The notes under the pieces are model-generated. The model was not told the DNA's origin. It saw only the letters and a program-made list of their open reading frames with translations, and made no database searches. Source: Tethya wilhelma (lineage: Eukaryota; Porifera; Demospongiae; Tethyida; Tethyidae). Taken from it: a stretch of 64,000 bases of DNA. The stretch lies in assembly GCA_964030475.1 (NCBI GenBank), contig CAXIPT010000003.1:6702511-6766510 (forward strand), read 5' to 3'. Of this stretch, positions 57,601 to 64,000 are shown in pieces; the stretch's first letter is position 1, and each line of letters starts with the position of its first letter. The position numbers and the translations under genes were made by a program.

Positions 57601-60600
57601 TCCATTTGAGGGATCAAGGATAAAGTCATGTGCCGAAATTGAGACCATGTCTTGTTCCAATACTTTTTACCGTCCTGCCCATCATGTCCTACACTACTTA
57701 TTTTTTTGAAATTTTTACTATAATAATAATATTATATATATATATACATGTAAAACTTTAGACTAAATAATTATGGCAGTTTACCTGCTGTGCTAATAGG
57801 GGGCCACGTATATGGAAAAGTGTGTACATGCAATGACATAATTTAGTAATGTTACTTACCCATAGTCGACTTTTATTTCTATACCAGCAATTTTGAGTAG
57901 TTTTCAAAAAATGTCATGTGTCAAAAATCCAGTGGATATGATGCTCAGTGCTAGCAAAGGGATTAAAAACTTTGTATGCAAAGAAACTGGCAGTTGTTGT
58001 CTTGTGAATGTTCATGAATGCCCAGTTTTGTGATGCTCCATCAGCAGTTGCAGCCAGAACCATGAATCCCATTCTCTCGAGCCTCGTTAAATATTCCCAG
58101 AATGGAGTGAAGATCTGCACATATAGGGAAATCGCAGCTTAGTAAACAGGCCTTGTACCATGAAGACAAGCATGGATTTACTCAACAGTGAGAGCTGTGT
58201 GCCATCTGGTAGGGAATGTTCAAAGTCTGCTAGAAGTCTCCTAGATCAGTGACACCTAGCAGTGCACCAGAATGCATATCGTATACATGCATCAATCCCT
58301 CCAATCCATCATGACAATAACTGCCTTTTGGTACTCTTCAAGATTGGATGTATCAGCTACATCAAGAAGCTGTTCATCAGTGTCATCAGAGAACACAATT
58401 CATATGTTGTTGTAGTGGGTATAATCACACAGTGTACATTGCGATGGTAGAGAGAGGCATCCTGATGTACGCCATGTTTCATACGCACTTCTAGACTGGT
58501 GTCGTAAATAGAGGTACCACTTGACCATAACAGGATGCCAACGAATCTGACATTTATCTCTGCATGAAGCTGCTTGTTGTTGCTGCTCCCGGAATACACA
58601 TTAGAATGATTCTTCAGGGTATTCCTTCATCACTTTCTGATTACTATCTTCCATTATCTACATCCAGTCCATACTCGTTTTCTTCATCAACTTGTTTAGT
58701 CTTTTCCTCAATCTGTCCTTTGATCTTCTCTTCCAATATTATTATCTTCTTAGTGAGAGATAATGGTAATTGACATGGCTGCTAGCAGCTGTAAGGGTCG
58801 ATTCCTTTGGTTTCCTAGAACTGAGAGCCTGAAGTGTTCTTCTAAACTTCTGGCAAAAGCTGCACGCAGCATTGTCCTGAAATTGATTGGTGAAGTAATA
58901 CTTCACAAGTAACACGACGAATCGTTGTGCTAGACAGGACATCGCTTTCAACTTAAGCAACAACATTACCAGTCCTATATGTTGGAGAGTATATATGAAT
59001 CATTGATCACAGTAGTTACAAATACTCAGGTTTAACTAGTCTATTCAGTGGAATTGAAGTACATATTATTTCTCATGCCTGGAGATGTAACTGTAAAAAC
59101 TTTTTAAGTGTTTGTAAATAATCATATCTAATAAATTTATTATCCTATGTTCTAAACTTGTTAGAGGCTGCATGTCTTGTCTTGCATGTTGATACTGTTT
59201 TAGAAACCCTCTGGCTGGCTACTCATAGCATAAAATTTAACCCACGCTGCTTTATATAAATTGTTTTGCACTTTCACGGCAGCTGCTACTACTAGTTTAC
59301 AACCTGGAGTGCCTGCCCACTTATGTATTGATTGATACTGAATTTCGCATGGCATTTCCAATCCTGGTCACGTAGTCTATAATATCTATGTTTCCACTAT
59401 CTGTTATGGTGATTGTAGGTGGGAGCCAAATATGAGGTTGAGAATGAAGAGGATCTTAAGGATAAAATGGACTTCATGAAATCCTTGTCACCAGCACCAT
59501 GTTTAGGTTAGTGGCATGTTCAGTTTACACTGTAGTCAAATTCTCAATACTCTACTCATCTTGTTTACTTGTACTCGTACATGTTCAGTAATGCTACAAG
59601 TAGTCCCAAGTGTTCAAATTGAAATAGTGTCCTACAGAATAATGTACCCATTTATCTTTGTATCGTTCAGAGTTCCCTAGACCTCGTCTTGGTTGTAGAG
59701 TGTTGGTCTATAGGAACTTCTCCAAGATCCTCCCAGCCATTCTCAAGGACATTGTGGACTGGACACTGAACAGTCGGATCAAAGTAATAAAATACTATGA
59801 GCATGAAATACATAGCTTGTATGTTAAATCATTTCTTCTACAATCATTTCCCTGGCACTTTTCTCCTCCCTACTCTAGTCCTCTCAGTTGCTCTACTCTC
59901 TTCTCTATCATCTTGAAGATCATGTCACCCATCACATCCAGGCTGTCCTCAATGGACTCTACAAGGCCTGTCAAGATGATGAACAAACTGTTGTAGATCA
60001 GGTTAGCAGCTGATGAACATGTACCTCATTCTCAGGCTCTTCTCATGGTGTTTTGTTTTGGAACAAGAGTTGAGTGAAAGCTCATTTTTTTGCACAAGAT
60101 TACATGTTGTACACAATACAAGGATGTCATTTCTTCATCCTGCAATGGACAATGTCTTTCTCTCTCTTTACACACACACCTTGACAGGCAGTCAAATGCT
60201 GTGAGCTGATAGGCTATTATGTTCCCCCTGAGGTGTGGTGTAAGCTGGTCCTCCCAGCAGTCAGAACCAGTGCTGGTTGTCTAGTGAGTTAGTGTTACCG
60301 TCATTGTTTGTGCATGAAGTATGCACCGTAAATGCGGAAAATTTTGCTGTTGTTTACATTTCGCGGTTCGACGTTACCGCAAAAAAAGAAAACACAAAAG
60401 TTAAGCAAACAATATAAACGACCCGTTCCTACGTATATTTCTTTCCCTCTACTCCGCGAAAAATAGGTAACGTGGAAAAATAAAAAGTGAATATTACGTG
60501 CAAATTTTCGGATTTACGGTATATTGTATATGCTGGGGGGAAATGGTACACTTGCATTTTTTTTTTTTAAGTGCCCCTCCGGGTTTACCACAATTGTGGC

Positions 60601-63600
60601 TAACGAGGGCCTGCAAATAGCCTAGGGCTAATGAACGCAGGTCCCCCGGGACTGACGGCTTTACATCCCCTCCGAAGGATGCGGTGAAATTCACCTCCTC
60701 ACTTTTTGGGGTAGAGCTGAGTTAACTCCTAGGCAGAGCTCGAAAGAGAAAATGGGAAACAAATACCTGTGGCACTGGAGGGACTCGAACCACCTACCCA
60801 TGGGTTGGGAGTCAGAGTCAATGGTGAACAAGCCACCAGGCCACCCCCACTGAAATGTAAACAATGTTTATGAGATTAGGTTGTTATATTTCATTGATTT
60901 TGTGTAGGATGCAGTACTGGTGGTGCTCAAACAGACTTCCAAATTGAACAAATTAAGCTCTTCTACGTCAGCAAGTTGAGGAGGTCAAACACAGAACTAT
61001 GAAGTGAGTGAAACTACATGTATAATATGGCAGTATGTTTTTGTTTTCAGATAATATTGTGATAAACTTCTGCAATTCATTGAACACCAATACATAACTA
61101 TTTAAAAACACTAATACTGCTTGCTTATGGCTGTTACAGTAGTTGAAGTGTGGCTAGAGGTGATGTTATGGGTACCTTTGATTGGGCTTATCTAGTCTGC
61201 TTATGGTCTCTGATTGTCAACTTGCTTGCCTCTTTATTGGGATTTTCATTCCTTATACCATTATTGAACAGCTAAGCAGCTAGAATATTTGTGTGAAGGA
61301 TAAGAATATCCAAGGTTGATAAGCAGCTGGTTTCCTCTTACAGGCAGTTATATAGCTCTAACTGAAAGTTGCCAAACAGCTCAAAGTGCACACCAGTATA
61401 ATGATGGAGTCTGGTCTAGGGACTAGTTTAAGAGATGTTAAACCAAGTTAGCTATTAGCTGCTTTCTACCATGAGGTGTTAGTGTACCTATATTGAGTAA
61501 TAACATCAGCTCTGTGTACCTTCTTTTCTACAGGAGAGTTGCAAATGCAGTGCAATGTTGGCTGATTGAATCAAAGATAAACACGCAGTATGTATTATCT
61601 ATGGCTAAATCCATACCAGTAGCATTTTGCCAGCAGTCAGAGTCCTTGGCCAAATCAGTTCATTGCACATATGCCACATGTCCTCCATACCTGTACACCT
61701 AGCATCATTCCCAGGCCATCTGTGTGCTGCAAGTATTGATTTATTAAATTGACCATCTTTACCATTTTCTGAAATGTGTCTGGTAAAGATCGTCAACGTA
61801 AAAACTCAGCAATAGTTAGCATGCATAGGGCCTGGGGACGAGGCTACTGCACACCTATACTCTCAGTTACATTGTTAATCAAATACATCAACATCCCCTC
61901 TCTTTTGTAGGCATTTGGTACCATGGTGCAACTCTCAGCTAGGGCTCACTCAACCCAGTGACATCAACCAGGCAGGATCTCACTGATGAAGTAGAGTTAC
62001 ACGCTTACTGAGCTAACATGCATGGGACAGAGAATCACTGATAGGGTTGGCAACTGGCTGTTGGACAGGTACCATATCTTAACATAGTTATGGGATTGTG
62101 ATACAGTAGCTAGAGAATGAAACTTTGTGTATCAAACTTTTACTTTGGTTAGCCTTACCTAAAATTGATGTCCATGGCTATGTATTGACCTTGTGCAATG
62201 CATTGAGAGTCCATGTATATCTACTTGGTACATTTCTGTTGCAAACAAAAATGTCTAGCTTGGTCACAAATGATATGATTCATCACAAAATATGATATGC
62301 CATCACTATTAGCCCATACATAGCTTTCCCTACTTAAGTCAGTTGTTAACAACATGCATACAGTTTGAATGTGAAAATTTTATGTTCCATCATTTTACAA
62401 TCGACGGATTCTGTCGTACTTTGGTTCTAAGTTTTCAAGTGAAGCATATTCAGGTTGTTTGGTGTTCTGTACTTCATCATAGTCCCCTCCATACACTGGG
62501 TTGTCTAGCTCACGCTCATTACCATGTACAGTTGGCTCAGACCTGAAAAAATATGTATAGGCCATAGTCAACATAATTGTTTTGTTGGGGAATGCAGTGG
62601 AATCCCAGGATTACTCTTTATTTCATTCATCAAAGGATTCCATTGATTGTTTGAGCATTCACGTATCAACTGTTATTGCTCATGAATCTCGCTGACTCAG
62701 CAATGGGGAACTAGTGTCATCCCTCCCATACTCAAGATTATAAGTGATAATTATTTGTTTCGACATTTTAATTGATCATTACCAAGTACGTAATTTATAC
62801 TAACATCATGTAAGTGTTGGGTATTATTTTCATACTGGTGTAGTGCTGTTCCATGCAACAGTTCACTAAGCACCAGCCCTACTAAGCCCTTCTCTCTCCT
62901 CTTGTAACCTACTCTTGTTTGTTGGTGGTGTCTCTCCCAGTGGCGGTGCTCCTCCTCACCATGATGACACAGCCTACGATGACAGCCACCAGAGCCATCA
63001 GCAGTACTCCTGAGACCACTCCCAACACAGCCACTGCTGCCACCAGTGACCCAGACCCTGTGTCCTGTTGACCTTTTGGTCCCTGACTGGCTGTAGAATT
63101 GATTGCTGTAACAGTAACAATATACATGGCATAATCATTACCAGTGTCTTTCTTGGAAATGCCAATACAATATGANCAGTCAAATGCTGTGAGCTGATAG
63201 GCTATTATGTTCCCCCTGAGGTGTGGTGTAAGCTGGTCCTCCCAGCAGTCAGAACCAGTGCTGGTTGTCTAGTGAGTGGCAGTGACCAGGTGAGCAGTGT
63301 GGCTGTGGGGCCTGTTCAGTGCACCAGTTGTCTCAGAGTCCTGACAGCTCTGGTGAAGGGAGCTAAGCAAGACCTCCTCAAACCACACATGAAGGTGAGT
63401 ATAAGTATTCATATGTACATTGAGACGTAGCTTGCCATGCGCACACTCTGACTAACATTGACTGCTTGTGGTCATTATTCATCCTTCACTCCTCACCATT
63501 GAAGGGGATAACTCATTGTCTTGCTGAGCCTGAACTGAGCCAAACGGAGCACCTCCCTCTACTCCAACAGCTCCTGCTAGCTGTCTCCATAGCAACAACT

Positions 63601-64000
63601 GCCTCAGAGGACCCTTGTTCTGAGCATAGCCTGAAACTGTTCACTGTCTTATTGAGACTGTCAGCTTCATCTCATGCCGGGCAACTTGGAGAGGAGGTAC
63701 AGGCCTATGTGTGTCTGTGTGTCTGTAAAATATGGCACATTTTGTGTTAGTGATATTTGATGGTGATAGATGATGTACTATGGCAAGTCTCAATGAGTTG
63801 ATTCAATCCCTTTAGATAAATAGAGTGATGGTACAACTGGCCACCTCTCAAGGTCTTCAGGACACACAGGCTCTCTATCAAGCTCACTCTAAAGACATCC
63901 TCTCTGAAATAAAGGTGTGCAGTCATGACTTTACTAGCTATCCACAGTGGTAGCCATGGTTTCTCTGCTCTCACTCAGAGTAGCTACAAGTCCTGGAGTG
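51675..64000 (+). CDS. DNAAF5: Dynein axonemal assembly factor 5 (HEAT repeats; both ends partial)
   Basis: Cytoplasmic HEAT-repeat protein (HEATR2) required to preassemble ciliary dynein arms. Exons: 51675-51909, 51984-52118, 52229-52377, 56078-56174, 59419-59506, 59671-59783, 59879-60001, 60188-60289 (resuming at 63177-63394), 63505-63696, 63816-63914 and 63979 onward. Phases agree at every junction. Homology follows the animal protein in order: [119 protein letters not shown]. The first HEAT exons are not recognisable upstream. The eighth exon is split: 60189-60289 recurs at 63177-63277 after the N, and only the second copy continues correctly. One intron (52378-56077) contains SRCR receptor B antisense; another (56175-59418) contains a P-like transposon. 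Confidence 0.9.
53020..55882 (-). pseudogene. SRCR-repeat transmembrane receptor B, antisense in a DNAAF5 intron
   Basis: Paralogue of receptor A with matching exons: 55807-55882 (signal peptide [13 protein letters not shown]), 55537-55749, 55340-55477, 55113-55280, 54892-55044, 54657-54824, 54423-54590, 53883-54041, 53644-53804, TM exon 53417-~53590 and tail 53020-53158 (NNPVYVGDI, ending YDSIHI). It has four SRCR domains as in A. Two lesions are visible. The ninth exon is 161 instead of 162 nt, with a base lost around TTTTTTTAGCAAC, a different place from A. The TM exon has a 4-nt insertion (GGGTCTAGCTGGGACACTGG against GGGTCTGGGCCACTGG in A) and lacks the Thr/Pro stalk. The whole gene sits inside the intron between DNAAF5 exons 52229-52377 and 56078-56174. 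A short functional form cannot be excluded. Confidence 0.8.
56390..57240 (+). pseudogene. Decayed plus-strand gene inside the transposon
   Basis: Exon 1 56390-56420 ([10 protein letters not shown]), exon 2 56496-56697, then frame-shifted pieces: [50 protein letters not shown] and [18 protein letters not shown]. The LTYEE.NALRY and GFSFAS wording recalls a repetitive uncharacterised family I associate with sponges and cnidarians, but I cannot name it. Several stops and frame changes make it non-functional. Confidence 0.5.
57420..57720. mobile_element. 301-bp MITE nested in the P-like element
   Basis: Inverted arms of ~90 bp: TAGTAAAAATTTCA...GTATTGGAACAAG.CATGGTCTC left and its complement ending TGAAATTTTTACTA right. 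Confidence 0.8.
57900..58966 (-). pseudogene. P-element/THAP9-like transposase, decayed
   Basis: In shifting frames the minus strand reads a coiled-coil-like [20 protein letters not shown] segment, [37 protein letters not shown] and then [36 protein letters not shown]. These are the order and style of the RNase H-like catalytic region of P-element/THAP9 transposases (L.VTADGAS.N..F). Multiple stops and frameshifts show it is inactive. No THAP zinc finger was found at its 5' side. Confidence 0.7.
60323..60522. mobile_element. MITE-like element (ACCGTAAAT ends)
   Basis: ACCGTAAATGCGGAAAATTT at the left and AAATTTTCGGATTTACGGT at the right are imperfect inverted ends around AT-rich non-coding sequence. 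Confidence 0.55.
60557..60848 (-). mobile_element. tRNA-derived SINE
   Basis: Minus strand: a tRNA-like head (GTGGCCTGGTGGC start, box B GGTTCGAGTCC at 60781-60791), an unrelated body containing GACCTGCGTTCATTAGCCC, and a poly(A) tail (T run at 60557-60569 on the plus strand). About 290 bp. A cut copy occurs at 43617-43749, beginning at a contig join. Confidence 0.7.
60716..62512. repeat. Second copy of the 1,797-bp exact repeat
   Basis: Matches 43617-45413 throughout (offset 17099). It includes decayed DNAAF5 exons at 61532-62069 and most of an SRCR tail exon. Confidence 0.85.
62395..63175 (-). CDS. SRCR/FN3-type receptor C, 3' exons (partial)
   Basis: Last exons of a third receptor. The tail exon 62395-62542 encodes [20 protein letters not shown] and ends YDRIRRL. 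The TM exon starts at the N and ends at donor 62913; it encodes the end of a fibronectin-III-like domain ([15 protein letters not shown]), then [20 protein letters not shown] and the transmembrane helix. Exon phase (2) matches receptors A and B. Frames are intact here. The 5' part is lost at the N at 63176. It lies within the apparent break in a DNAAF5 exon, so its position may be an assembly effect. Confidence 0.7.

Larger units (their letters stand above)
56211..59390. mobile_element. 3.2-kb P-element-like DNA transposon in a DNAAF5 intron
   Basis: Left end CATAGATAATGTATACTACG and, inverted, right end CATAGATATTATAGACTACG. The terminal repeats extend to ~38 bp through GGATTGGAAA with a few mismatches. 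Flanks CTTCCAC (left) and TTTCCAC (right) look like a slightly diverged 7-8-bp target duplication, as made by P elements. Inside are a decayed transposase on the minus strand and decayed exons on the plus strand, plus a nested 301-bp MITE. Confidence 0.75.

Overview
The window is animal nuclear DNA: AT-rich, with many short GT-AG introns, a high density of short inverted-repeat transposons, and genes of ordinary metazoan families (cohesin SMC1, anaphase-promoting complex ANAPC2, dynein-arm assembly factor DNAAF5). The NLR with two Death domains, the scavenger-receptor (SRCR) transmembrane proteins, an EGF receptor-like protein, a kinase-kelch fusion and an arylsulfatase array point to a demosponge close to Amphimedon queenslandica. 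That assignment is inference from gene content, not a database match.

Layout. 1-1402: last five exons of SMC1 (+). 2437-5016: single-exon kinase/coiled-coil/kelch protein (-). 6223-13289: four tandem intronless arylsulfatases (+), the fourth broken by a 5-nt insertion. 13500-17650: decayed TRAF-like fragments. 15430-27312: gene-poor and full of miniature inverted-repeat elements, including a 2-kb foldback element (23088-25074) with GC-rich tandem-repeat arms. 27415-28623: four exons of an EGF-containing membrane protein (-). 29047-32186: a 5'-truncated Ty3/gypsy retrotransposon (-). 32188-37975: an NLR immune-receptor gene (+). 38338-41254: a DNRLRE-type protein gene plus two broken copies, with a cluster of CRE/AP-1-like repeats. 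41680-41752: tRNA-Lys. 41861-43097: part of ANAPC2 (-). 43617-64000: DNAAF5 (+) interleaved with antisense SRCR receptor genes and with duplicated fragments of both.

Two arrangements stand out. All four arylsulfatases carry a MiT/TFE (CLEAR-like) 10-mer upstream. The SRCR receptors lie antisense beside or inside a DNAAF5 intron and seem to have been copied together with pieces of that host gene. One DNAAF5 intron also holds a 3.2-kb P-element-like transposon with long terminal inverted repeats.

Caution on assembly. Seven single N characters (16512, 17767, 32187, 41255, 43176, 43616, 63176) mostly sit where gene content changes abruptly, and two long exact repeats touch them. They look like contig joins, so order, copy number and truncations around them should be treated as provisional. 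Exon limits were read by eye from GT/AG sites and reading-frame phase.
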